Source: Bacteriovorax sp. BAL6_X (GTDB taxonomy: Bacteria > Bdellovibrionota > Bacteriovoracia > Bacteriovoracales > Bacteriovoracaceae). From it: a stretch of DNA of 64,000 bases. The position numbers and the translations under genes are program-made. Shown here one piece after another: positions 52,422-61,529 of this stretch (positions within the stretch are counted from its first letter, which is position 1; every line of letters begins with the position of its first letter). The notes under the pieces were generated by a model, which saw only the letters and a program-made list of their open reading frames with translations, ran no database searches and was not told the DNA's origin. The stretch lies in the NCBI RefSeq assembly GCF_000443995.1, contig NZ_AUMC01000003.1:558001-622000 (forward strand). Reading direction: 5' to 3'.

Positions 52422-54458
52422 ATGCAAGACGTTAATACACTAAACGCTAAACATTATTGCCAAGTAGCAGTTGATTATCCAAAACTTCCAAGTGTCCTAA
52501 CATATAAGACACTTGGTGAGGAAATTCCTGTTGGTACCCTCGTGGAAGTCCCTCTCGGCCGAAGAAAGGCCAAGGGTGTTGTTGTGCCATTTACGATCTC
52601 ACAAAAAGAATTAGAAGAGACGATTTCTAAGTATAAGCTTAGGCCAATAAATGAAGTTCTTGCTCCAGAGTTTTCTTTATCTGAAAGTGAGATGAAGCTT
52701 TATGATTGGATGTCTCGTTACTATCACTATAATCTTGGACGACTTGCTTGGGATTGCTTACCTAAAATCTTAAAACGGCCACGTGAAGTCGAAACTCAAT
52801 TTGGAGATAATCAAGACTTTGAGCATGAATTATCTCCGCTACAAAAACCTATTTATGAAAGTATCAATGCAAAGCTTGATCTTGGTTTTGATCGCTTTCT
52901 CGTTCATGGTGTGACCGGATCTGGTAAAACTTTAATCTATCTTCACTTGATTAAGAATGTGTTAAAGAAAGGAAAAAGTGTTCTTTTCTTGCTTCCTGAA
53001 ATTAATTTAACGCCTCAATTTATGGAGACGTTTAAAAAATACTTAGACTGTCCTATTCTTCCTTACCATTCTGGAGTAACACCTTCTCACAAAAATGCAA
53101 TTTGGAAATTTCTAAAGAAATCAGACCGGCCAGTGTTGTTAATGGGAGTACGTTCAAGTGTATTTCTACCAGTTGAAAATCTCGGTCTTGTTATTGTTGA
53201 TGAGGAGCACGATAGTTCATTTAAACAAACAGATCGTTGTCCATATAATGGGCGTGATGTGGCAATTAAGAAAGCACAGCTTTTTAATGCTCCAGTTGTT
53301 CTTGGAAGTGCAACACCTTCTCTTGAAAATTATTATACTTTTTCAAAACTTAAGCCGGAGAATTACTTCTCTCTTGAAAAAAGAGTTGCAGGAAGTTTTC
53401 CTGAAATTGAACTATTGGATTCTCGCTCACACGGAGCAAAGAAAGATATGGATGCATTATCAATTTGGCCTTTTGAAAAGAGGTCAATTGATATGATTAG
53501 TGAGGCCATAGATAGAAAGGAGCAAGTACTTGTCTTTGTTAATCGTCTTGGTTTCTCTAACTATCTTCAATGTCGTAGTTGTGGTTATAAATTTGAAGAC
53601 CCCAATACAGGTGTTCCACTAAGATATTTTAAAAATAAAAATATACTCTCAAGTTCTCATTCAGATTATCAAATTCCGCGACCTGAGATTTGTCCTGAAT
53701 GTGGAAATATGAATCTTCTGCAAAAAGGCTTTGGTACAGAAAGACTGCAAGAGGTCTTACAAGATTTTTTTCCGACTAAGAAAATTGAGAGGTTTGATCG
53801 CGATGAGATCACAAATCTTGATAAACTTGAAGATAAGCTTACGCGCTTTCATAAAGGTGAAATTGATATTTTTGTTGGAACCCAAATGCTCTCTAAAGGT
53901 CACAACTTCAAGAAGGTTAATCTCGTTTTGATATTGGGAACAGATTCAATGTTAAACTTCCCTGATTTTAGGGCCATGGAAAAAGCTTACCAGATGATTG
54001 TGCAAATCCTTGGACGGGCCGGACGCTATTCAAATCACGCTAAGGTTGCTATTCAAACGATGCTTCCTGATAATACAATGTTTGACTTTATCAAGTCACA
54101 TAGCTTCTCTGGCTTTTATGATTTTGAATTAACGACGCGAGAATTCGGTCTTTTTCCTCCGTTTACAAAGATGGCCAATATTCATGTTTCAGGTAGAAAT
54201 CGTGATAAGATTATTGCCAATCTCTCAAGTGAGATTCATAAGCTACGTGCTCTCATGGACCAACTTGGTATTGATGGCCAGGTTTGGGGCCCTACTCCTG
54301 CTATGATTGAAAGGCGTGCGAATATGTTCACGTGGAGTATGTCTTTGATGTGTAAGAATGGGGGAGAGCTCAATAAGGTCTTGCAGATTTTTCGCGCCCA
54401 AAATAAGATCGACTATTCTTTTTCGGTGAAAATTGATGTGGATCCAATAGATACTTAA
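52422..54458 (+). CDS. priA: Primosomal protein N' (replication restart helicase PriA)
   Basis: Restarts stalled forks by 3'-5' helicase action and loading of the primosome. The N-terminal 3'-DNA-end domain is followed by Walker A GVTGSGKT and DEEHDSSFKQ. The zinc-binding insert keeps only Cys384/387 (CRSC) and Cys424/427 (CPEC), which match the outer pairs (zinc site 1) of E. coli PriA. The four inner cysteines of site 2 are absent, replaced by a Cys-free stretch. Helicase motifs after this (GFGTERL, DRDE, GTQMLSKGH, QILGRAGR) are intact. 678 residues. Confidence 0.95.
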   Translation: MQDVNTLNAKHYCQVAVDYPKLPSVLTYKTLGEEIPVGTLVEVPLGRRKAKGVVVPFTISQKELEETISKYKLRPINEVLAPEFSLSESEMKLYDWMSRYYHYNLGRLAWDCLPKILKRPREVETQFGDNQDFEHELSPLQKPIYESINAKLDLGFDRFLVHGVTGSGKTLIYLHLIKNVLKKGKSVLFLLPEINLTPQFMETFKKYLDCPILPYHSGVTPSHKNAIWKFLKKSDRPVLLMGVRSSVFLPVENLGLVIVDEEHDSSFKQTDRCPYNGRDVAIKKAQLFNAPVVLGSATPSLENYYTFSKLKPENYFSLEKRVAGSFPEIELLDSRSHGAKKDMDALSIWPFEKRSIDMISEAIDRKEQVLVFVNRLGFSNYLQCRSCGYKFEDPNTGVPLRYFKNKNILSSSHSDYQIPRPEICPECGNMNLLQKGFGTERLQEVLQDFFPTKKIERFDRDEITNLDKLEDKLTRFHKGEIDIFVGTQMLSKGHNFKKVNLVLILGTDSMLNFPDFRAMEKAYQMIVQILGRAGRYSNHAKVAIQTMLPDNTMFDFIKSHSFSGFYDFELTTREFGLFPPFTKMANIHVSGRNRDKIIANLSSEIHKLRALMDQLGIDGQVWGPTPAMIERRANMFTWSMSLMCKNGGELNKVLQIFRAQNKIDYSFSVKIDVDPIDT

Positions 54459-54461
54459 TTT

Positions 54462-55055
54462 ATGGTTACAAAAATATTAACTAGTTTCGTCTTTATTATT
54501 GCACCACTTTGTTATTCTCCTGGGCCAGCAAATGTAACTTTGGCCGGACTTGGTGGCACTTATAGCTTTAAGAAAACACTGCCTTTTATCCTTGGACTTT
54601 GGTTTTCGACAATTTCCGGTCTTTTGATTTGTCTCTATGGTGCGACTGATTTCATCATGAAGCATGAGAAGATAATGGCATACTTACCAATCTTTGGTGC
54701 TTTATACCTTTTCTATATGGCCTACAAGAGTCTTAGGAGTGTGAAGAAAGTAAAGGTTAATACCGAAGAAGAAAACTCGAAAGGTCCATCCTTTTTGGAG
54801 GGAGTAATTTTTCAGGCCCTCAATCCTAAGTTCTTAGTTTTCACAATCAGTGTTTACTCACCTTTTTTAAATGAAGGAAAGCTCTTTCTTACTCTTTTTA
54901 GTGCAGTCCTATTTTTTGGCGGGGCCAGTGCTCATTTACTGTGGTTCTTTATGGGCAATCGCTTGGCGCATATTCTTGGTGGTAAGAAGGCCCAATTCTT
55001 CTTTAGTTTTTTACTCGTTGCAGTAGGGCTATGGATGATCTCAACTACTTTTTAA
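54462..55055 (+). CDS. LysE/RhtB family amino-acid exporter
   Basis: An inner-membrane efflux protein of 197 residues and ~6 helices. The signature PGPANV follows the first helix, and the second half contains FLEGVIFQALNPKFLVF (the conserved NPK of the family). Members export amino acids such as lysine, homoserine or threonine, sometimes quorum signals; the substrate cannot be read from sequence. The gene starts four bases after the priA stop, so it is probably co-transcribed. Confidence 0.88.
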   Translation: MVTKILTSFVFIIAPLCYSPGPANVTLAGLGGTYSFKKTLPFILGLWFSTISGLLICLYGATDFIMKHEKIMAYLPIFGALYLFYMAYKSLRSVKKVKVNTEEENSKGPSFLEGVIFQALNPKFLVFTISVYSPFLNEGKLFLTLFSAVLFFGGASAHLLWFFMGNRLAHILGGKKAQFFFSFLLVAVGLWMISTTF

Positions 55056-55158
55056 CATACTGATATTACAAAAGTTTCTAGTTTAGATTTATAACTTGGA
55101 AATTTATTTTATTTATAAAATGCTTGCTAAATCTAAATAACGCAAGTAGATATAGGGC

Positions 55159-56625
55159 ATGGACAAAACACCTGCTCGCTTTTCATTTATTATTCCAATC
55201 GTTATGGGGGTCGTGCTTACTTCAAGCTTTTTTGTCTTAGGGATTGCTGCTTATCGTATCCATAGTAATCAAGAAAAAGTGCGTTTTGAAAACGATCGAG
55301 AAATTATCTCAAGACAAATCGTCGACTCTTTAAAGCTTCCAATTTGGAATCTAAATAAAGAGTATATTCAAAAAATCTCAAATGTTTTTGTAAACTCTAG
55401 TGATCAAACTGTTACATCAATTACTGTAAAAGATGAGGGGAGTAATCTTTTAAGTCATATCTCGCTTGTAGAAGCAGCGGCCCCTAAATTTGTTAATCCT
55501 GAAGTTAGTATCGAACGATTTGATGTATTATATGAAGGTAGAATGATAGGTAGTGTTGAGATTATATTCTCAAATCGTTTAAATGCTATTTATGTCCATA
55601 ATATAATGAAGATGATTGTAATGTGGTTTCTTTCCGGTTTAATCTTATCTTTGATTGTTACTTCAATTGCATATTATTACTTTTTCTTTAATCCTTTAAA
55701 ACACTTTGTAAATCGAATTAGCCTTATAACGAGTGGGGACTTTCGACCTATCCGAGAAAAGTTTGCACTTAATGAATTATCTTTTTTTGCAAAGACTTTA
55801 AATAAGACTCTAAAAGAAATTATTCTTAGAGATGAGAAGCTAAAGAACTACAATGTGGAACTTGAAGCTACAGTTAGTAAACGCACACAAGAGCTATATG
55901 AACAAAGAGAGAGAAGTCATGAATCTGAAAGACTTGCGGCCCTAGGGCAAATGGCCGCAGGTATTGCTCATGAAATTAATAATCCTTTATTTGTTATTCT
56001 AGGTAATCTTAATCGTCTGAAAAAGTGTGTTAGTGGGGATAAGTGTGAATACGTCCTTGAAAAAGTAGAAGTCGCAGCAGATCGAATCACTGAAATTGTA
56101 AAAAGTATGTCGACCATGTCAAGAGATGGACAGAAAGACTTAAAAACAGTCATTCGATGCGAGGAACTCGAGTCAATTGTCTTAGCTATTTGTAAAGGGC
56201 GTTTGGCCGAAAAAGAAATTGGCCTAAGTTTTCATTATGACAAGAGTTCGCAAGGAAACCTTATTTATGCAAATAAAACACAGATTAGTCAGGTTCTTGT
56301 AAACTTAATCAATAATTCTATTGATGCAGTTGAAGACCTTATTGAGCGCCATATAAAAGTTGAAATTAAACAAGATTTTGAAAATCTATATATTGAAGTT
56401 ATCGATAGTGGAAAAGGGATAGACCCTCGTATTGAAAGTCGAATCATGGAACCTTTTTATACAACAAAAGATGTCAATAAGGGAACTGGCCTGGGGCTGA
56501 GCCTATCCTATGAAATGATGTTAAATAATGATGGCTATTTAAAATATGATCCAAAAGCAGAGAATACAAAATTTATTATCTCTCTACCAAGATATAGTGG
56601 AGGTATGAGTGAACTCCTTCATTAA
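55159..56625 (+). CDS. Membrane sensor histidine kinase
   Basis: 488 residues. Transmembrane helices at ~9-32 and ~150-177 enclose a ~115-residue periplasmic sensor. A HAMP-like linker and coiled coil (to ~255) follow. The dimerisation/phosphoacceptor domain has His271 in GIAHEINNP, the NtrB-like subtype. The ATPase domain has the N box NLINNSIDAVE, G1 DSGKGIDPR and G2 KGTGLGLSLSYE. There is no receiver domain, and no response regulator lies within this window. The 3' end overlaps a periplasmic binding-protein gene by 17 bases, which suggests the two act in one sensing pathway. Confidence 0.92.
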   Translation: MDKTPARFSFIIPIVMGVVLTSSFFVLGIAAYRIHSNQEKVRFENDREIISRQIVDSLKLPIWNLNKEYIQKISNVFVNSSDQTVTSITVKDEGSNLLSHISLVEAAAPKFVNPEVSIERFDVLYEGRMIGSVEIIFSNRLNAIYVHNIMKMIVMWFLSGLILSLIVTSIAYYYFFFNPLKHFVNRISLITSGDFRPIREKFALNELSFFAKTLNKTLKEIILRDEKLKNYNVELEATVSKRTQELYEQRERSHESERLAALGQMAAGIAHEINNPLFVILGNLNRLKKCVSGDKCEYVLEKVEVAADRITEIVKSMSTMSRDGQKDLKTVIRCEELESIVLAICKGRLAEKEIGLSFHYDKSSQGNLIYANKTQISQVLVNLINNSIDAVEDLIERHIKVEIKQDFENLYIEVIDSGKGIDPRIESRIMEPFYTTKDVNKGTGLGLSLSYEMMLNNDGYLKYDPKAENTKFIISLPRYSGGMSELLH

Positions 56626-57340
56626 GTTTCTAATTGCTTTCTCCTTTTCAATTTCTATTTTTGCGATAAAAGATATTCTCGTCGGAGCCTATCATTTCCC
56701 ACCTTTTTACATAAAAAAACATGGGGCACAAAGTGGAGTTTTATTTGAAATAATTGAAGAACTTAATAAAGTTCAAAATAAGTACCGTTTTAAAATTATC
56801 GAAACATCTGCCAGGCGTCGCTATCGAGACTTTACATCAAATCAGTTTGATATGATTCTCTTTGAAAGCCCTAAGTGGGGCTGGAGAGAGCGTCATATTG
56901 ATTATGTGATGACTCCTCCTTTCTCATTTGGTGGTGAAAAAGTTATTGCGTTGAAAGAAGGTCGAAATCAGACTTACCTAAAGCAGCTAGAGAAGAAAAC
57001 GATTTTGTTATTTGATGGTTACCATTATGGTTTTCTCGATTATAAAATAAATAAAAAATTTGATGCTAAGATAATTTATACTAACTCTCATGAGGGTAAT
57101 ATTCTCAGCCTACTTAAAGGTAGAGGTGATATTGCCATTGTTACGGAATCATATTTAAATATTTTCTTTGAAAAAAATAGTGAAGTTAGGGAAAAACTCA
57201 TTATCTCTGAGCATTATGATCAAAAATATGATCACCGTGTCCTTCTAACAAAATCTTCAAGAATCTCTAAAGATATGGTGATGAGCCTTTTAAGACAAAT
57301 AAAAGATAGGTCTTGTTGTCGTAAATTATTTAAATTTTAA
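56609..57340 (+). CDS. Periplasmic solute-binding protein (SBP family 3-like)
   Basis: GTG 56609 with GGAGG at 56599-56603 and a signal peptide (FIKFLIAFSFSISIFA). The 243-residue product begins the mature part with ILVGAYHFPPFYIK and has GVLFEIIEELNK, the opening pattern of family 3 extracellular solute-binding proteins. The later GRGDIAIVTESYLNIFF matches the segment that usually reads GRVDAVV.D. No ABC transporter genes are nearby. The overlap with the histidine kinase gene suggests it delivers a ligand signal to that sensor, which is inference. Confidence 0.82.
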   Translation: MNSFIKFLIAFSFSISIFAIKDILVGAYHFPPFYIKKHGAQSGVLFEIIEELNKVQNKYRFKIIETSARRRYRDFTSNQFDMILFESPKWGWRERHIDYVMTPPFSFGGEKVIALKEGRNQTYLKQLEKKTILLFDGYHYGFLDYKINKKFDAKIIYTNSHEGNILSLLKGRGDIAIVTESYLNIFFEKNSEVREKLIISEHYDQKYDHRVLLTKSSRISKDMVMSLLRQIKDRSCCRKLFKF

Positions 57341-58683
57341 TTTAATTCATACATTAGCAACTCACTAAAGCGCTCTTTCGAGCGTCTCCATGCTTTAGCA
57401 TCTTTACGAAGTTGTTCATTCTTTAGGGAGTTTTCCCCCATAAGTAATTTACGTTTTTTTGGACTATTGATCATAATACAAAATGTTACGGGGTCTGCTT
57501 CAAAGCTTCTTCCACAAATATTGTAGACATAGTCAAGGCTTCCTGTTTTATAACGATACTTTTCAAAACCTGATTTTGTTAAGTACTTCCTGTGAAGAGA
57601 GCCACTATGACCAGTAATTGAAAGTAGGTTTATAAAGTAGTGATTACCAAATTTCTTATATGCATTTTTGCTAATAAAATTTACGACGTCCTGTGCTCGC
57701 ATTTCAATGTCAACACTTAGACCAGAGCTATTAGTAATATCTCCCTTAACTGGTAGTTTTAAATCCTTAACCATTTTTTGGGCAGCATCTTTCAGGTTAT
57801 CTTTCTTAGTGGCTTTTAAAACTAAGGTTTCGATAAAGAGATTATTTGAGTACTCAAGAGAGAGCTTCACCATATCCAAAGATGTAACAGAGTAGATTGA
57901 ATTTAATATTTTTGACTTAGTAAATTTATCTTCAAAAGCAATACCGTTTGTTTCTATTCCCGCCGTCTTAAGGTGATTGTGGAAGTAATGGGCATTAAAT
58001 AGAAGCGAATTTCTCAAAGGAACTTCTAGAAAGTAATTATCTGTTTTTGAATAGATCCATTCTTCTTTTTTACTATTGTTAAGATGACGAAAACCTTCTC
58101 CTGGACCTAGTTTCTCAGTCGCTTTGGTTACACTGAGGCCATCGTGAATTGGAAAAAACTCTTTATTGTCACGGCCAATAGACTTGAAGCGATTAAAGTT
58201 AATATTTAGGCCTGAAATACTTTGGTTATAAGGCTGATCGTCAAGGCCAACATTTCCGATGCGACTTAAATTGACAAAGTTATTGATGATAACGAGTCTT
58301 CCTTGAATCTTTTTTATACCCGCCGCTTTCACGGCGTCAATAAGATCAAAAACTTGGGCCGTAAGCAAGTAGGGATCACCTGAAGTACTTAGGATAAGAT
58401 CGCCTTTGAGTACTCCATTTGTGATGTGGCCACGAGTAGCGATTGTCGTTTTAAAACGGTAGTCTGTTCCTAGTTTATCGAGGATATAGAAGGCTGAGAA
58501 AATTTTGAAAATAGATGCGGGAATGAATGTATTCTTTGTATCAAATGATCTTGACTTGCCGCTATCCCATTCTAAAAAATAGCTTAATTCGTCACCTTTA
58601 TCTAAAAATTCTTTCTTTAATTTATCAACTGAGTTTGTAGCAATAGCAGCTAGAGAAAATATAAATAGAACCAAGTACTTCAT
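57337..58683 (-). CDS. dacB: D-alanyl-D-alanine carboxypeptidase/endopeptidase (PBP4, peptidase S13)
   Basis: A periplasmic peptidoglycan hydrolase. 448 residues with a short N-terminal signal (YLVLFIFSLAAIATN). Active-site motifs: SxxK in PASIFK (Ser57, Lys60), an S-x-x-type motif in NSSGLSV, and KTG in YRYKTGSLDYV. The SGDPYLL segment is typical of S13 enzymes. Predatory bacteria use several PBP4-type enzymes to remodel prey walls, but a housekeeping role is equally possible. The start overlaps the yidD stop by four bases. Confidence 0.9.
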   Translation of the reverse strand: MKYLVLFIFSLAAIATNSVDKLKKEFLDKGDELSYFLEWDSGKSRSFDTKNTFIPASIFKIFSAFYILDKLGTDYRFKTTIATRGHITNGVLKGDLILSTSGDPYLLTAQVFDLIDAVKAAGIKKIQGRLVIINNFVNLSRIGNVGLDDQPYNQSISGLNINFNRFKSIGRDNKEFFPIHDGLSVTKATEKLGPGEGFRHLNNSKKEEWIYSKTDNYFLEVPLRNSLLFNAHYFHNHLKTAGIETNGIAFEDKFTKSKILNSIYSVTSLDMVKLSLEYSNNLFIETLVLKATKKDNLKDAAQKMVKDLKLPVKGDITNSSGLSVDIEMRAQDVVNFISKNAYKKFGNHYFINLLSITGHSGSLHRKYLTKSGFEKYRYKTGSLDYVYNICGRSFEADPVTFCIMINSPKKRKLLMGENSLKNEQLRKDAKAWRRSKERFSELLMYELN

Positions 58684-58919
58684 TTATGTCCATCCTTATG
58701 ACTGTAGTCTGGAGTTACGGGATCATATCCACCCTTGGCCCATGGGTGACAACTAAGAATGCGTTTAGTCGTTTTCCAAAAAGCGATATGCAAAGGCAAT
58801 TTACTGAAGGCCTCTATGCCATATTGAGAGCATGTTGGCGTATAGCGACAATTAGACCCGAGAAATGGGGAGATTGCCAGTTGGTAAAAGCGGATTAATT
58901 TGACGAAAACGTATCTCAT
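58680..58919 (-). CDS. yidD: Membrane protein insertion efficiency factor YidD
   Basis: 79 residues of the UPF0161/YidD family. The conserved core YQLAISPFLGSNCRYTPTCS and the motif HPWAKGGYDPVT are complete, including the three conserved cysteines. The amphipathic N-terminus associates with the inner membrane. The gene usually sits between rnpA and yidC; here it precedes dacB with a four-base overlap and is separated from the nth gene by a short divergent region. Confidence 0.95.
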   Translation of the reverse strand: MRYVFVKLIRFYQLAISPFLGSNCRYTPTCSQYGIEAFSKLPLHIAFWKTTKRILSCHPWAKGGYDPVTPDYSHKDGHK

Positions 58920-58988
58920 TACGCGTTATTTTAGCATTTTCATGGATAATTTGCTAAATTTTTGTGGTTCAAATTAATAGGAAAGAAG

Positions 58989-59639
58989 ATGTTAAAACAA
59001 GAAAGAGCAAACTATATTGTTGAGGCGCTTGAGAAGCTTTATCCAGAAACTCCAACGCCCCTAGATCATACGAATGAGTTCACACTGCTAATTGCTGTTC
59101 TATTGTCAGCACAGTGTACTGATGAACGAGTTAACCAAGTAACACCGGCCCTTTTTACAAAGGCCGACAATGCACGTGATATGATGAAATTAACACAAGA
59201 AGAGATCAAGGAAATCATTAAGCCTTGTGGACTTTCTCCTCGAAAATCGAAGGCGATTTATGATCTTTCTCGCATACTTGTTAATGAACATGAGGGAGAG
59301 GTTCCTGCAAGCTTTGAGGAGCTTGAGAAGCTTCCTGGGGTTGGGCATAAAACTGCTTCTGTTGTTATGGCACAGGCCTTTGATGTTCCAGCGTTTCCAG
59401 TTGATACTCATATTCATAGACTTGCTCAGCGTTGGGGCCTAACTAAGGGCAAGAACGTTGATCAGACAGAGGCTGACTGTAAAAAGCTATTTCCAAGAGA
59501 CCTTTGGAACAAACTTCATTTGCAAATCATCTTCTATGGACGCGAGTATTGTAAGGCAAGATCATGTTTTGGACTTGAATGTCCAATTTGCCGCCATGTT
59601 TATCCAAACCGTAAATCAAAAGTTGAGACTAAAAAATGA
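58989..59639 (+). CDS. nth: Endonuclease III (DNA glycosylase/AP lyase) with atypical cysteine cluster
   Basis: Removes oxidised pyrimidines in base-excision repair. From ATG 58989 (AGGAAAG upstream; the frame extends to a TTG at 58962) it has 216 residues. The helix-hairpin-helix LPGVGHKTA with Lys121 and the catalytic Asp139 in VDTHIHR are in the same relative positions as E. coli Lys120/Asp138. The C-terminal cysteines are 188, 193, 198 and 201 (C-x4-C-x4-C-x2-C), not the canonical C-x6-C-x2-C-x5-C of the 4Fe-4S loop, so cluster binding is uncertain. It overlaps the next gene by four bases. Confidence 0.94.
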   Translation: MLKQERANYIVEALEKLYPETPTPLDHTNEFTLLIAVLLSAQCTDERVNQVTPALFTKADNARDMMKLTQEEIKEIIKPCGLSPRKSKAIYDLSRILVNEHEGEVPASFEELEKLPGVGHKTASVVMAQAFDVPAFPVDTHIHRLAQRWGLTKGKNVDQTEADCKKLFPRDLWNKLHLQIIFYGREYCKARSCFGLECPICRHVYPNRKSKVETKK

Positions 59640-60313
59640 GAGTTACACGAATTAATGACTTCGATATTTTATTACAAGAGGGGAGCACTAAAAAATCTAT
59701 TATTGTTCTCCATGGCTATGGGGCAAGCTTTCAAGACTTAGCACCTCTTTATCAGTATCTTGATCCTAAGGATGAATTCAATTGGTACTTTGTTGATGGA
59801 CCAATGAAAGTCGATATTGGTATGGGGATGAAGGGAAGCGCATGGTTTCCAATTGATATGGTAGGACTTCAGCAGGCATCAATGGAGGGTCGTATCGAGG
59901 ATTTCTTCTCTCAAAGTGTTCCAGATGGGATTGAAGATATGCGTGAGCGACTTATTCATCTTATTAAGGAAATTAAGAAAAATAGTCATGAAGTGTACTT
60001 AGGGGGATTCTCTCAAGGATCAATGATGAGTCTTGCGATTGCTTATAAAGAACCAGAGTTGATTGAGCGTTTATTTCTTTTATCATCAACTCTATTTGAT
60101 GAAGGGCATGTCGCGGAGAATACGAAACACATCAGGCATATTCCAATTTTTCAATCCCATGGAAGTGTAGACCCTGTTCTGCCATTTTTCTTGAGCGAGA
60201 AACTTAAGACTTATCTTGAGAAGGTTGATGAATATGAGTTTCATCCATTTCAAGGTGGGCATGAGATTCCAATGCCTGTGATTCAAAAGTTAAAAACATT
60301 CTTGGAGAAATAG
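59636..60313 (+). CDS. Phospholipase/carboxylesterase family hydrolase
   Basis: An alpha/beta hydrolase of 225 residues, no signal peptide. HGYGASFQDL forms the oxyanion loop. The nucleophile is in GGFSQGSMMS, and the acid and histidine are in SHGSVDPVLPF and QGGHEIP, giving the full Ser-Asp-His triad in the usual order. This places it in the abhydrolase_2 (YpfH/carboxylesterase) group. The substrate is unknown. ATGA overlap with nth indicates translational coupling. Confidence 0.88.
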   Translation: MRVTRINDFDILLQEGSTKKSIIVLHGYGASFQDLAPLYQYLDPKDEFNWYFVDGPMKVDIGMGMKGSAWFPIDMVGLQQASMEGRIEDFFSQSVPDGIEDMRERLIHLIKEIKKNSHEVYLGGFSQGSMMSLAIAYKEPELIERLFLLSSTLFDEGHVAENTKHIRHIPIFQSHGSVDPVLPFFLSEKLKTYLEKVDEYEFHPFQGGHEIPMPVIQKLKTFLEK

Positions 60314-60317
60314 AATT

Positions 60318-61121
60318 ATGTTAAGCGGAAATATACGCAAGATGAAAACATCTCTTGAAGATGGTTTAGCTCATTATCACCTACCTTTAGGGGATGAGCT
60401 ACTTTATATGAATGATCTTTTAGGAAAGAAAATCAAGCTAAGCTTTGATGGTCAGATTAACTCCGTTTATTCTGGAGAGTTAATTAAGAAGTCTTACTCT
60501 CAAGGCTACTCTTATAAGGAAATGATCACTCTTGCACAATGTGATACTTGTATTGTTAAGCCAGAGCTTTGCCACTATCACAAAGGAACTTGCCGTGAAC
60601 CGAAGTGGGGAGAAGAGCATTGTATGATTCCACACTATGTGTACCTTGCGGTTTCTAGTCATGTAAAAGTGGGAATTACAAGACACACACAGATTCCTAC
60701 TCGTTGGATCGATCAGGGCGCATCATATGCTCTACCAATTTTAGAAGTTCCAGATCGAAAGACTTCGGGGGAAATCGAAGTGGAGATTGCTAAGGCATTC
60801 TCAGATAAGACTAATTGGCGAAAGATGCTAATGAATGAAGTTGCAGATGAAGATCTCGAAATGCTACGAGATCAAATCTATGATGACTTTGCAGATATTA
60901 TAGATAGCTTTGGCCTTGATGATATAGAAGAAGATATTACTCATATTGATTACCCTGTGATCGAATACCCAACTAAAGTTAAATCTATAGGCTTTGATAA
61001 GAATCCTGTCATTGAGGGGACTTTAATGGGAATTAAAGGTCAGTATTTAATTTTAGATACTGGATGTGTAAATATGAGAAAGCACGGTGGTTACTTTTTA
61101 AATGTCGAGCTCGACGTCTAA
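60318..61121 (+). CDS. DUF2797 family protein
   Basis: 267 residues. A Cys/His-rich block (CDTCIVKPELCHYHKGTC, EPKWGEEHC) is followed by HYVYLAVSSHVKVGITR, PTRWIDQGAS and GEIEVEIAKAF. This is the arrangement of DUF2797, whose KVGITR...RWIDQGA region resembles a GIY-YIG-like core; that resemblance is my inference. No signal peptide. It starts four bases after the esterase stop and continues the nth-led operon. The function of the family is unknown to me. Confidence 0.85.
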   Translation: MLSGNIRKMKTSLEDGLAHYHLPLGDELLYMNDLLGKKIKLSFDGQINSVYSGELIKKSYSQGYSYKEMITLAQCDTCIVKPELCHYHKGTCREPKWGEEHCMIPHYVYLAVSSHVKVGITRHTQIPTRWIDQGASYALPILEVPDRKTSGEIEVEIAKAFSDKTNWRKMLMNEVADEDLEMLRDQIYDDFADIIDSFGLDDIEEDITHIDYPVIEYPTKVKSIGFDKNPVIEGTLMGIKGQYLILDTGCVNMRKHGGYFLNVELDV

Positions 61122-61466
61122 TCCACATTCTTTTGCATGTACTAGAACCATGCTCTTTACTTCTCTAGTCGAAACAATATAGTCAAGTAAGGAGAATTTT
61201 TGAGCTAAAGGAAGTGCACAACCATTATCGCATTTTGCGTCGGAGGTAATGATATTTACGTTCTCAACTGGTTTTGTATTTTGGAAACTTGCGATCCACT
61301 TAAAGTGCTCAAGTATTTTATTAGAAATATTCTGAGTGATCTCAGGACGACTTTCTAAACTGAAAAGAAAACGACCTGTATCTTTTTGGCGGCCATTTAC
61401 TAATATATGAATGACGCCTTTTTCTTTTAGATGTAGACTATTACTTAAACATTTTGGACAAAACAT
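61098..61466 (-). CDS. Small Cys-rich unknown protein with zinc ribbon-like N-terminus
   Basis: 122 residues starting MFCPKCLSN, a CxxC typical of half a zinc ribbon, with a second pair later (AKCDNGC) and a single Cys near the C-terminus. Otherwise predicted alpha/beta (GVIHILVNGRQ, SLLDYIVSTREV). AAGGA lies upstream of the ATG. Its 3' end overlaps the DUF2797 gene by 24 bp in convergent orientation. No family is recognised. Confidence 0.7.
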   Translation of the reverse strand: MFCPKCLSNSLHLKEKGVIHILVNGRQKDTGRFLFSLESRPEITQNISNKILEHFKWIASFQNTKPVENVNIITSDAKCDNGCALPLAQKFSLLDYIVSTREVKSMVLVHAKECGLDVELDI

Positions 61467-61529
61467 TACTTTTCCTTAAATTTAAGTATAATTATAAAAG
61501 CTAAATAAAAATTAATCAAAGGGTAAAAT

